Below are positions 42,256-49,650 of a stretch of 64,000 nt of DNA, piece after piece. How positions within the stretch are numbered: position 1 is the stretch's first letter; each line of letters begins with the position of its first letter. Under the pieces are notes generated by a model that saw only the letters and a program-made list of their open reading frames with translations, was not told where the DNA came from and did no database searches. Source of the DNA: VRUE01 sp963737575. Lineage in GTDB: Bacteria > Actinomycetota > Thermoleophilia > Solirubrobacterales > 70-9. Location of the stretch: contig CAVTTJ010000008.1 of NCBI GenBank assembly GCA_963737575.1, positions 212,594 to 276,593 of the forward strand, in the 5' to 3' direction. The position numbers and the translations under genes were made by a program.

Positions 42256-44430
42256 GTGACTCCTTCCTTCGGCTCCTACGTCGTCGGCTGCCTGGCGACG
42301 ATCGGCATAGTTTCGGCTGTCGGCCTCGGCGGCTACTGGCTGCGGCGCTGGATCGTGCCGGAATTCTCCGGCGCTCTGGCCCGGCTCGCCGACGCGACGA
42401 TCGCCGTCGCGCTGCTGCTGATGGCGCTCCAGATCCTTGGGTCGCTCAGCATCCTGACCAAAGGCTGGATCATCGTCGCCTGCATCGGCTTCGGGCTCGG
42501 CACCGCGGCGCTCGGTTGGTGGATGGCCCCGGCGGACTCCAGGGCGGTGAGCGCCCCGCGGGTCCAGACGGTGGCCCTGCTGATCGCGATCGGTGTCGCC
42601 TCCTGGGTCGTCGCCGAGTGGACGTTCCCGGCCCAGCAGAGCCTCGACTTCGGGATGTTCGGCGGCGACACGACCTGGTACCACATGCCGTTCGCGGCGC
42701 GCTTTGCCCAGGAAGGGTCGACGGTCCCCCTCCACTTCACCGACCCGCTGCGGCTGGTCGCCTGGTTCTACCCCGGCAGCTCGGAGCTGATCCACGGCTC
42801 CGCGATCGTCCTATTCAAGACCGACTGGCTCTCGCCGCTGATCAACCTGATCTGGCTCTCGATCGCGCTGCTCGCCGCCTGGTGCGTGGGTCGTCCCTAC
42901 AAGGTCGGCCCGGCGACCCTGGTCGCCTCCTCGCTCGTCTTCTCGGCCGGGGTGATGATCGAAACGCAGCCCGGCGAGGGGCGCAACGACATCATGGGCC
43001 TGGCCTTCCTGCTCGCCTTCGCCGCGTTCCTGATCAACGGCCACCAGCGCCGCGCCCCGCAGGAGGGAGCCGTGCAGGACGCCCCCGAGACCGACGCGCC
43101 GCTGCTCGACCGGGGGCCGCTGATCATGGGCGGGATCGCCGCCGGGATCGCGATCTCGGTCAAGCTGCCGCTGCTTGCGCCAGTCGGCGCGATCGCGGTC
43201 GGGATGGTCCTCGTCAGCGGGCGAGGGAGGCGGCTGGTCACCGCCGCCTGGCTCGGGATCCCGACCCTGATCGTCGGCGGCTACTGGTACCTGCGGGCGG
43301 CGATCCACACCGGCGGCAACCCGATCCCGCAGTTCAAATGGGGGCCGCTGCACCTGCCGACGCCGAACCAGATGCCGCTCGACCCGCGGCCGCGATTCTC
43401 GGTCGCCGACTACCTCTTCAACCCGACGATCTACCGCAAGTGGTTCTTCCCGCAGCTCGAGAACGCCCTCGGCCCGCTCTGGCCGCTGATCCTGATCGTC
43501 GCCGTCGCCGCCGCCGTCTACATCGCGGTCCGCTCCCGCAACAAGGTCGTGCGCGTGCTCGCCGCCGCCGCCCTCCTGACCGCCATCGTCTACATCTTCA
43601 CCCCGCTCACCGCGGCCGGCCAGGAAGGCTCGCCGACCGGGTTCTTCACCAACACCCGTTACCTGATGCCGGGGGTGATGCTCGCCCTGGCGCTGCTGCC
43701 GATCGCAAGGCCCCTGCGGGCGCCCGAGAGCCGCGCCTGGCAGACGCTGCTATTCCTCACCGTCGTCTATGCGATCACCGTGCTGACGACGCCGCGCTGG
43801 TATCCGGGCTACATAGTCGGCACCGTTTTCCTGACGATGGTGCTGGTCTGGGCGCCGGCGGGGCTCGGCCTGAAGCGGGTGCGCGGCGAGGTGACGCGGG
43901 GCCTGGTTGCCATCACCGGGGCGGGCATCCTGCTGCTGGCGGTCGTGCTCGGGCGTGCGCAGGAGGTCCAGTACTACAAGCACCACTACACCCGGGTGAC
44001 CCCGTTCCTGCAGGAAGGGGGGCCGCAGAAGGCATACACCTTCGCCCGCGAACAGTCCGGTAAACGGATCGGGATCGCGGGCTCGGGCGAGATCTTCTTC
44101 GGCCAGTACGGCTTCTACGGCAAGAACCTCGACAACTATGTCCAGTACATCGGCGTCCCGGGCCCGCGCGGCCAATACCGGCTCGCCACGAGCTGCCGTC
44201 AGTTCAAGCGGCGGATCAACGCCGGCGAATACGACTACCTGATCATGAGCCGCTACACGGAGGACGCCGCCGACTCACCCTTCTGGTACCCGATCTACGC
44301 CTGGGTGAAATCGGACCCGGCTCTGGAAAAGGTGCTCGAAGAGCCGGAAATCACGCCGCAGCCCGACTACGTGTTCAGGGTCAAGGGCAAGCTCGACCCC
44401 GAAGCCTGCGCCGAAGTCACGCAGGAATGA
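42256..44430 (+). CDS. Large polytopic membrane protein (GT-C-like)
   Basis: The 724-residue protein has about 12 TM helices in its first 570 residues and a soluble C-terminal domain of about 150 residues. The topology, a large loop after TM4 (SLDFGMFGGDTTWYHMPFAA) containing an Asp, and the later loop with IPQFKWGPLHLP recall GT-C membrane glycosyltransferases, but no definite motif is present. The start is GTG 42256. It overlaps the convergent hydrolase gene by 14 bp. Confidence 0.75.
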   Translation: MTPSFGSYVVGCLATIGIVSAVGLGGYWLRRWIVPEFSGALARLADATIAVALLLMALQILGSLSILTKGWIIVACIGFGLGTAALGWWMAPADSRAVSAPRVQTVALLIAIGVASWVVAEWTFPAQQSLDFGMFGGDTTWYHMPFAARFAQEGSTVPLHFTDPLRLVAWFYPGSSELIHGSAIVLFKTDWLSPLINLIWLSIALLAAWCVGRPYKVGPATLVASSLVFSAGVMIETQPGEGRNDIMGLAFLLAFAAFLINGHQRRAPQEGAVQDAPETDAPLLDRGPLIMGGIAAGIAISVKLPLLAPVGAIAVGMVLVSGRGRRLVTAAWLGIPTLIVGGYWYLRAAIHTGGNPIPQFKWGPLHLPTPNQMPLDPRPRFSVADYLFNPTIYRKWFFPQLENALGPLWPLILIVAVAAAVYIAVRSRNKVVRVLAAAALLTAIVYIFTPLTAAGQEGSPTGFFTNTRYLMPGVMLALALLPIARPLRAPESRAWQTLLFLTVVYAITVLTTPRWYPGYIVGTVFLTMVLVWAPAGLGLKRVRGEVTRGLVAITGAGILLLAVVLGRAQEVQYYKHHYTRVTPFLQEGGPQKAYTFAREQSGKRIGIAGSGEIFFGQYGFYGKNLDNYVQYIGVPGPRGQYRLATSCRQFKRRINAGEYDYLIMSRYTEDAADSPFWYPIYAWVKSDPALEKVLEEPEITPQPDYVFRVKGKLDPEACAEVTQE

Positions 44431-45217
44431 CCGCGTGTTGGCGGATCAACTCCGCCGAGCGCTCCGGCTGCTCCCACCAGAAGAGGTGGCCTACTCCCTC
44501 GAGGAGCTGCGGCTCGACGCCGAGCAGCGCCGCGATCTGTTCGCCGTTGGCCGACTTCAAGAGCCGGTCGGCGGTGCCGTGGATGACCATCGTCGGCATC
44601 TCGAGCCCGGCCAGGCGGTCGTGTGTGTCGTGCCTGCCGCACGCCCGCATCTGTTCGTAGATCACCGGAGCCGGGGCGGGGAGCGCTTCGGCCATCTCGC
44701 GGAACGGGCCGAAGTTCGAATCGTCGGCGCGGAAGGCGGGGGAGAGGTTGATCTCCCACATCGCCCGGTAGACCTGGAGCGGGTCACCCGATTTCCACGC
44801 CTCGCCGAGGAGGGCGAGATCGGCGGGGTCCATCAGAGCGCCTTCGGGGCCGCCGCAGTAGGAGGCGCCGATCGTCAGCGTCTTCACCCGCTCGGGGTGG
44901 GCGAGCGCGAGCTCCTGGGAGATCATCCCGCCCATCGAGATCCCGACGACGTGGACGCTCTTCAGCTCGAGGGCGTCGAGCAGCGCCAGGGCGTCGTCGG
45001 CGAGGTCGACGATCGTGAACGGCATCTCGGCCCGCGCCGAGTCGCCCATCCCGCGGTTGTCGTAGACGATGCACTCGAAATCGCGCTCGAGCAGGTCGAG
45101 GAACGGCCGGCCCCAGGCCAGACGGGTGGCGGCCATCCCCTGGATCAGGAGCATCGGCTCCCCCGACCCGGAGCGCTCGTAGTAGAGCTCGGTTCCCCCC
45201 GCGTCGACGCTCGGCAT
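44417..45217 (-). CDS. Alpha/beta hydrolase (enol-lactonase-like)
   Basis: The 266-residue protein has the oxyanion region LIQGMAATRLAW, the nucleophile elbow VVGISMGGMISQELA (Ser in GISMGG), an acid Asp in HGTADRLLKS and the catalytic His in GVGHLFWWEQPERS. Related enzymes include 3-oxoadipate enol-lactonase and esterases; specificity is open. Full length from ATG 45217. Confidence 0.9.
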   Translation of the reverse strand: MPSVDAGGTELYYERSGSGEPMLLIQGMAATRLAWGRPFLDLLERDFECIVYDNRGMGDSARAEMPFTIVDLADDALALLDALELKSVHVVGISMGGMISQELALAHPERVKTLTIGASYCGGPEGALMDPADLALLGEAWKSGDPLQVYRAMWEINLSPAFRADDSNFGPFREMAEALPAPAPVIYEQMRACGRHDTHDRLAGLEMPTMVIHGTADRLLKSANGEQIAALLGVEPQLLEGVGHLFWWEQPERSAELIRQHAVIPA

Positions 45218-45239
45218 GGCGAGATCTTAAGCTCCAGGC

Positions 45240-45638
45240 ATGAGGTCGGCGATCCCGTTGGGGTTGGCGCTCCTGGTGGCCTTAACCGCCGTGGGCCCCG
45301 CGGAGGCCAAGGTCGCCTCCGACCAGAAGCGCGGCGAACTCCCGACCCCGTCCATTCTCCTCGAACCGAACAACCCGATACCGCCGCGGATTGAAGTGAT
45401 CGCGCAGCCGCCCGACCAGGTCAAAATCGACATCGACATGAACTGCAGGCGGGCAGACGCGCATCGGAGATCGAGCCGCACGATCCGGACGATGCCCCCG
45501 TTCTCGCGCCGGTTCGGCCTGCCGGTCGCTAATCCCGACCAGCGCACCATCTTCGTCCTCGCCACCTACGCCGACGAATCGGAGCAGCCGAACGGTTACA
45601 TGAAGCACGGCATGATGAAGCTCCGCGTCTATCACTAG
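45240..45638 (+). CDS. Secreted small protein of unknown function
   Basis: The 132-residue protein has a signal peptide (AIPLGLALLVALTAVGPAEA, likely cut after AEA). The mature part has one Cys and an HGMMKLRVYH end, with no family features. ATG 45240 lies 22 bp from the divergent hydrolase. Its TAG shares CTAG with the convergent NTF2-like gene. Confidence 0.6.
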   Translation: MRSAIPLGLALLVALTAVGPAEAKVASDQKRGELPTPSILLEPNNPIPPRIEVIAQPPDQVKIDIDMNCRRADAHRRSSRTIRTMPPFSRRFGLPVANPDQRTIFVLATYADESEQPNGYMKHGMMKLRVYH

Positions 45639-46012
45639 CGCGACTCAAGAGCGGCAGCGAGGGCTTCCTCGCGGCGGCGGAACTGGCGCATCTGGATCGC
45701 CCTGCCGTCACGGAAGGTGATGAGCGTGGTCGGCACCATGCCTGCCTCCGCATCGTCCGGCGACGGGCTGCGGCCGGCAATGATCCGGCCACCACCGGCG
45801 TCGAATAGCTCCACCTCGTCCGTGCCTGCCCCTTCGCTCTTTCGCCGGCGCAGTAGCGAAAGCACCGCCTCACGGCCGTGGCAATCCCACTCTCCAGGCT
45901 CCCACCACAGCAGCTCGACCTCGGGGTCCAGCAAAGGCGCAAGCGCGTCGACGTCACCCCTGAGCCAAGCCTCAAGGCCGGTGCGAGCCCTTTCGAGCAG
46001 TTCCGTGGTCAT
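45635..46012 (-). CDS. SnoaL/NTF2-like protein
   Basis: The 125-residue protein has the NTF2-like order: helix ERARTGLEAWLRGDVDALAPLL, strand DPEVELLWWEPG, then GREAVLSLLRRR and two closing strands (TTLITFRDGRAIQMRQF). It may be an isomerase-like or binding protein; no substrate can be named. It marks the left edge of the more variable region that follows. Confidence 0.8.
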   Translation of the reverse strand: MTTELLERARTGLEAWLRGDVDALAPLLDPEVELLWWEPGEWDCHGREAVLSLLRRRKSEGAGTDEVELFDAGGGRIIAGRSPSPDDAEAGMVPTTLITFRDGRAIQMRQFRRREEALAAALESR

Positions 46013-46120
46013 TGCTGGATGCTAGCCGCGGTACCACGTTACGCCCGCGCCGCGAGAAGCTGATCGCGACCGTCCCGAATCGTCCCATCAACCATATATA
46101 CGCCCGTCCCAGAGATTTCA

Positions 46121-46135
46121 GCCCCTAACGCGCCT
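46121..46135 (+). repeat. 15-bp repeat at a gene-end-like site, copy 1
   Basis: GCCCCTAACGCGCCT occurs here and at 46487-46501. In the second copy the TAA is the stop codon of the membrane protein gene at 46150-46494. The first copy may be a leftover gene end from a duplication. Confidence 0.45.
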
Positions 46136-46149
46136 CTTGCTTTTTGTCG

Positions 46150-46494
46150 ATGAGTCAGCCAATGAGAAGCCCTGTAGGTCTTTGGCGAGGCGCACCGTGG
46201 ACGCTCCAGATTTGGGCCGTAGGACCTGTCGTCGGGGTGTTGACAGGTGAGGTGCTGCAGCCCAGTCTCTGGGTCTATTGGCTGGTGTGGCTCGGGGTAG
46301 CCCTCGTAGCCGTGTACTTCACGCTTAGAGGCCTTCGCTGGGTGTGGTTCGCCGTGATCGGAGTCACGGCGTTCTTTGCCTTGGTCTATCTCATGAGGTC
46401 GCACCCCTTCTACGTGCTCTGGGAGCTGATTTACATTGCCCTGCTGCTGGCACCACCATCTCGCCGGCACTTCGACCCGCAATCCGGCCCCTAA
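46150..46494 (+). CDS. Small membrane protein in the variable region
   Basis: The 114-residue protein has three or four hydrophobic segments (IWAVGPVVGVLTGEVL, VYWLVWLGVALVAVYFTL, VWFAVIGVTAFFALVYLM, LWELIYIALLLAP). ATG 46150 is taken as start; TTG 46144 and ATG 46162 are alternatives and none has a clear ribosome site. Codon use is less GC-biased than in the neighbouring chromosome. No family is recognised. Confidence 0.5.
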   Translation: MSQPMRSPVGLWRGAPWTLQIWAVGPVVGVLTGEVLQPSLWVYWLVWLGVALVAVYFTLRGLRWVWFAVIGVTAFFALVYLMRSHPFYVLWELIYIALLLAPPSRRHFDPQSGP

Positions 46495-46501
46495 CGCGCC
46501 T
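46487..46501 (+). repeat. 15-bp repeat spanning a stop codon, copy 2
   Basis: This second copy of GCCCCTAACGCGCCT contains the TAA of the preceding gene. The next small gene ends with a related GCCTAACTAGCGCC. Confidence 0.45.
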
Positions 46502-46539
46502 TCCCGAACCTCGAACAACTGGCGTATCCTTTGCTCACC

Positions 46540-46758
46540 ATGAGCGTTGGGATGTTCCGCGCCTATCTTGTCCTCGGCTTGATCTGGATCGGCCTCGGGA
46601 TCGCTTACCTTGTTCAAGGCGAACTGGGCTTTGGCTTGACCTACGTTGCCTTCGGCATTGCATGGTTCGTGATCGCCTTCCTGAAGCGCAAGGGCATCAT
46701 CCCCGAACGCCGTAGGCCGCCGCCGCCGAATCCTTACCAAGAAGACCTGCCTAACTAG
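46540..46758 (+). CDS. Small two-TM membrane protein
   Basis: The 72-residue protein from ATG 46540 has two TM helices (AYLVLGLIWIGLGIAYLV and LTYVAFGIAWFVIAFL) and a Pro-rich basic tail (RRRPPPPNPYQED). Function unknown. It is in the same orientation as the surface-protein genes that follow. Confidence 0.55.
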   Translation: MSVGMFRAYLVLGLIWIGLGIAYLVQGELGFGLTYVAFGIAWFVIAFLKRKGIIPERRRPPPPNPYQEDLPN

Positions 46759-46845
46759 CGCCCCCCTGATTGACCCAGCCGCGCATGAGGCATAGAGTCG
46801 ATGCGTCTTCGTCCCACTCGATGCCCGGCTAGCTGGAGGAGACGA

Positions 46846-47448
46846 ATGCGCCCGAAATTGTCCTTTGCGAACGTGGTATCCGTGCTCGCCCTGTTCGTGG
46901 CGCTTGGAGGGAGCGCCTACGCATTCCACCTTGGAAAGAACTCGGTCGGCCCCAAGCAGCTCAAAAAGAACGCCGTGACGACGGCGAAAATCAAGGACGG
47001 GGCTATCACCGGCTCGAAAGTGGACCTCGCCTCCCTGGGGACGGTGCCCTCAGCGACAAATGCGTCGAACGCCGGCCGCGCGGACACTGCAACCACCGCC
47101 ACGAACGCCACCAACGCGGTGAACGCTACCAACGCGGCAAATGCTCAACCATTCTCCTTCGCGCATGTAAACGAAGAAGGCGTTCTCGATACAACCAATT
47201 CCAAGAACGTGGCCGTAGTCCGAGACACAACTCTCGGCGGGGGGTCAACGTACTGCTTCTCAGGCCTGCCCTTTATTCCGAAAGGGGGTCAGGCGACCCT
47301 CGACGAGTCGGAATCCCCTCGCAATGCTGGTGCTCAATTCGCATTAGGAACGATTTCTGGTTGTCCATCAGACACTCAGGCTTTCGTTTACACGTGGGAA
47401 GGGTCGATTGACCAAAGGGCCGGGTTCTATGCGGTCTTTTACGGCTGA
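46846..47448 (+). CDS. Surface protein with SFANVVSVLALF leader
   Basis: The 200-residue protein starts at ATG 46846 after GGAGGAGA. A leader/TM (LSFANVVSVLALFVALGGSA) is followed by the module YAFHLGKNSVGPKQLKKNAV and IKDGAITGSKVDLASLG. Next comes a Thr/Asn/Ala repeat (ATNASNAGRADTATTATNAT) and a unique C-terminal domain with two Cys. The first 75 residues are shared with the genes at 47929, 48589 (frameshifted), 52028 (fused) and 63148. The C-terminal domains differ, so the leader module appears to carry varied exported domains. Confidence 0.75.
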   Translation: MRPKLSFANVVSVLALFVALGGSAYAFHLGKNSVGPKQLKKNAVTTAKIKDGAITGSKVDLASLGTVPSATNASNAGRADTATTATNATNAVNATNAANAQPFSFAHVNEEGVLDTTNSKNVAVVRDTTLGGGSTYCFSGLPFIPKGGQATLDESESPRNAGAQFALGTISGCPSDTQAFVYTWEGSIDQRAGFYAVFYG

Positions 47449-47577
47449 CGCTTTCAGAAGCCATGGTAGCTGTCTCAGCCAATGGAAAGCGGTTCCACGG
47501 GGAATGTGCCCCATCTCAAGGTGTTGCACCGTTAGAAGGGCTTAGAACGTGCAACAGGATTCGGGAGAGTCCGCGAG

Positions 47578-47790
47578 ATGAACCAGCGCGACACTCCCTC
47601 CAACGCGAAGACCATCGCGGAGCTGGAAGAAATGACCCGAGACGAACTGGTCAAACAGCATGATTGGCTAGCCAGCGACGGCAGGGGGACCAATGTGGAT
47701 ATCGCGTACTACCTCAACGAGTTGAGCCGTCGAACGCTTGAGCGGCAGAGGAAGCGCATGGAACGCCTGACCGGGCGATCTTCGGCCTGA
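47578..47790 (+). CDS. Small helical hydrophilic protein
   Basis: The 70-residue protein from ATG 47578 is predicted helical and charged (TIAELEEMTRDELVKQHDWL, then SRRTLERQRKRMERLTG). It could be a small DNA-binding or regulatory protein, but no motif is clear. It lies between two surface-protein paralogues. Confidence 0.5.
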   Translation: MNQRDTPSNAKTIAELEEMTRDELVKQHDWLASDGRGTNVDIAYYLNELSRRTLERQRKRMERLTGRSSA

Positions 47791-47928
47791 CGTTGGTGAA
47801 CGTCCTGATCCTGATCCTCAACGGATAGGGGAAGGCCGTGGCTCCTGCTCACCAGCAAACACGGTTGCGCTATGTAGGCGATCTTGGGATGCTCGTCCCT
47901 TGGCGGCTCCCGATCCAAGGAGGCTGAG

Positions 47929-48573
47929 ATGCGCCCGAGAGTTTCTTTCGCCAACGTGATTTCCGTCCTCGCCCTGTTTGTCGCACTTGGAGGAAGTGCC
48001 TACGCCTTCCATCTCGGCAAGAACTCTGTCGGCTCCAAGCAGCTCAAGAAGAACGCCGTCAGCGGAGCGAAAGTAAAGAACAACTCGCTGACGGGTAGCG
48101 ACATCAATGAGGCGACGCTTGGGATCGTCCCGAGCGCGGCGCAGGCCGTTCAGGCCACGCATGCCGACAACGCCAGCAACGCGGATGCGCTAGGTGGGGT
48201 GGCTGCCGGGCACTACCTGAGATCCCCGACCGAACCGGTCCGGCTGGTTGGGACCGAAGGTAATCCCCCCTTTGAACACACCTTCACAAATTTCGGGCCT
48301 GGGTACGCGCCGGCTGGCTTTTACAAGGATCAGTTCGGCATCGTCCACCTGCAGGGCCTCGTCCACCCGCCTGGCTTCGCCGACAGCATCTTCACGCTGC
48401 CGGAGGGATACCGGCCAAGCCAGGGGTACAACTTCACGTATTTCGGGGCAATGGCTGACGACGAAAAGATCGTGCCGATCATCATCGAAGCTGACGGGGC
48501 TGTCACAGCCTCAACCAGCAACTACAACAATGACCTATCGCTCGACGGCATCACCTTTCGCGCCGAATCCTGA
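47929..48573 (+). CDS. Surface protein with SFANVISVLALF leader, paralogue
   Basis: The 214-residue protein starts at ATG 47929 after AAGGAGG. The leader and the module YAFHLGKNSVGSKQLKKNAV are nearly identical to those of the gene at 46846; the C-terminal about 130 residues are unrelated and end LDGITFRAES. That ending is shared with the gene at 62617 (LEGVTFRAES). It is probably surface-exposed; function unknown. Confidence 0.75.
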   Translation: MRPRVSFANVISVLALFVALGGSAYAFHLGKNSVGSKQLKKNAVSGAKVKNNSLTGSDINEATLGIVPSAAQAVQATHADNASNADALGGVAAGHYLRSPTEPVRLVGTEGNPPFEHTFTNFGPGYAPAGFYKDQFGIVHLQGLVHPPGFADSIFTLPEGYRPSQGYNFTYFGAMADDEKIVPIIIEADGAVTASTSNYNNDLSLDGITFRAES

Positions 48574-48588
48574 CACCGGAGGATAGAA

Positions 48589-48780
48589 ATGAGACACCGC
48601 ATCGGCTTCGCTCACGTTCCTAGCGCTGATCGCCATCGTTTTCGCCCTCGCAGGGAATGCTCTGGCCTTCACCCTTGGAAAGAACTCGATTCGGCTATTG
48701 ATTGGGCGCGTTTAGGCACCAGTGCCTTTTCAGAGCCGGAAACGGCCGACCCGGCAGCAATTGTCGGGAACGAGGATTAG
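48589..48780 (+). pseudogene. Frameshifted, truncated surface-protein gene
   Basis: From ATG 48589 the first codons read MRHRIGFAH, like the paralogues. After a shift near 48612 the homologous sequence continues in another frame (FLALIAIVFALAGNALAFTLGKNSI) and meets TAG at 48713-48715. It ends where the neighbours have the rest of the module. It lies 16 bp after the paralogue at 47929 and just before tRNA-Arg. Confidence 0.75.
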
Positions 48781-48809
48781 GCTCTAGATAGCCGAAAACT
48801 ACACATTCT

Positions 48810-48882
48810 GCCCCCGTAGCTCAGTGGACAGAGCGACGGCCTTCTAAGCCGTGGGTCGCTGGTTCGAATCCAGCCGGGGGCG
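48810..48882 (+). tRNA. tRNA-Arg(TCT), integration target
   Basis: The cloverleaf has acceptor GCCCCCG/CGGGGGC, D arm GCTC/GAGC, anticodon stem ACGGC/GCCGT around CTTCTAA (anticodon TCT), variable GGGTC, and T arm GCTGG-TTCGAAT-CCAGC. Discriminator G at 48882. The 42 nt from the anticodon loop to the end (48841-48882) recur exactly at 52965-53006. Confidence 0.97.
48841..48882 (+). repeat. attL-type 42-bp direct repeat (3' half of tRNA-Arg)
   Basis: Bases from the anticodon loop to the discriminator (CTTCTAAGCCGTGGGTCGCT at its start). An exact copy lies at 52965-53006. Because this copy is within the intact tRNA gene, it is the chromosomal side of the insertion. Confidence 0.88.
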
Positions 48883-48898
48883 CTAGTTATAGAGCCAA

Positions 48899-49090
48899 AT
48901 GCGCCACCTCCGAGGCGGGGTGTTGCGCCAGAGGGCAACGGATAGGGCAACGCGCGAAGGTGCGAGCCACCTCGGCGCGGCTCCGGCGGCTGAGGGCGAG
49001 GAGGCAACCCCTGTCACGGGGGCGGGGCTTGAGAAGGTCGCTCACGCCGTCAAGGTCGCGGCCAAAAAGCCGAAGACCGCCAAGTCGTGA
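48899..49090 (+). CDS. Possible small basic protein just inside the element
   Basis: The 63-residue frame from ATG 48899 ends with a Lys-rich tail (AVKVAAKKPKTAKS), directly followed by a strong terminator hairpin at 49116-49141. The N-terminal part is Arg/Gly-rich and could be non-coding, since it covers the repeat pair at 48933-48952. There is no clear ribosome site. Low confidence. Confidence 0.3.
   Translation: MRHLRGGVLRQRATDRATREGASHLGAAPAAEGEEATPVTGAGLEKVAHAVKVAAKKPKTAKS
48933..48952 (+). repeat. Tandem GGGCAACG pair near attL
   Basis: Two copies of GGGCAACG, 12 bp apart, lie 50 bp inside the left repeat. A similar pair, GTGACAACG twice at 11-bp spacing, lies inside the right end (52838-52857). 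They could be integrase arm-type sites. Confidence 0.35.
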
Positions 49091-49115
49091 ACCGCTAGCT
49101 TTGATAGCCGGTTGG

Positions 49116-49141
49116 AAAGGGCCGGAGCGAGCCGGCCCTTT
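49116..49141. terminator. Bidirectional intrinsic-type terminator
   Basis: A perfect 10-bp stem AAAGGGCCGG/CCGGCCCTTT with a 6-base loop AGCGAG, ending in TTT on the plus strand and preceded by AAA, so it can work both ways. It lies between the small frame at 48899 and the convergent gene at 49147. Confidence 0.75.
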
Positions 49142-49146
49142 CTGTG

Positions 49147-49452
49147 TCAGAGAAGGCCGCGCAGGATCTCGCCGAGTCGGTCGCGGTCGGCCTTGGGAGC
49201 GACGGACAGGAGGGCGGCCACCCACGCGAGCTGGTCGAGCGACGGCTGGCGTTCGACCGTCAAGCGAGCGAGCCACCGCCTCGCCATCTCCTCGTACCGA
49301 TCGGGCTTAGCTCTCGCGGCGAGCAGGGTCAGACGGAGGGCGTCGGCGAGGGTCAGCCGGGGAAGATCCTTCGCGACATTCAGGGCGAGATTGAAGGAGC
49401 CGGTTCGTAGGGCGGTCTGGAATTCGCCGTAGCGACTACCTGCGGTTCCCAT
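49147..49452 (-). CDS. Helical protein under a LexA-type SOS box
   Basis: The 101-residue, all-helical protein (LALNVAKDLPRLTLADALRL, RYEEMARRWLARLTVERQ, LDQLAWVAALL) starts at ATG 49452. The palindrome CGAACATATGTTCG abuts the start codon, so the message is probably leaderless and controlled by LexA. Helical proteins of this kind are common in actinobacterial integrated elements, but I cannot name a function. An upstream in-frame extension would cover the operator and is not credible. Confidence 0.7.
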   Translation of the reverse strand: MGTAGSRYGEFQTALRTGSFNLALNVAKDLPRLTLADALRLTLLAARAKPDRYEEMARRWLARLTVERQPSLDQLAWVAALLSVAPKADRDRLGEILRGLL

Positions 49453-49466
49453 CGAACATATGTTCG
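49453..49466. promoter_or_regulatory. LexA (SOS) box
   Basis: CGAACATATGTTCG is a perfect 14-bp palindrome matching the actinobacterial/Gram-positive LexA consensus CGAAC-N4-GTTCG. It directly precedes the ATG of the minus-strand gene at 49452. AT-rich TATATG bases on its upstream side could form the -10 box. Binding here would block initiation. Confidence 0.8.
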
Positions 49467-49517
49467 CATATACAAAGGCGGGCCCTTGGACAAGCGGGAG
49501 CATCCAGCAATACGATC

Positions 49518-49650
49518 TGGACTGCCCCCTGTTTCGACGACACCTGACCGCTTGGGTCGAAAGACTCAGGCAAGGAGGAGTCGATGCCGCCCACCAAGCC
49601 GCCCTACCCACCGGAGTTCCGGCGTGAAGCAGTCCAGCTCGCCCAGAGCA
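49518..49650 (+). mobile_element. IS3-family end with the start of orfA
   Basis: The bases GGACTGCCCCCTGTTTCGAC look like the left end of an IS3-family element, followed by AGGAGG and an ATG at 49584. The first about 22 codons encode MPPTKPPYPPEFRREAVQLA, the usual beginning of IS3 OrfA. The rest of the transposase is missing. The exact outer end is uncertain; a target-site repeat cannot be seen. Confidence 0.65.

Noticed and set aside
46121..46760. Integron cassette array
   Set aside because: The CTAAC motifs at gene ends loosely recall attC inverse cores, but no matching GTTRRRY core, paired arms or integron integrase is seen.
48887..49276. Minus-strand 129-codon frame beside tRNA-Arg
   Set aside because: It runs through the strong terminator hairpin and reads as Arg/Pro-rich shadow sequence.
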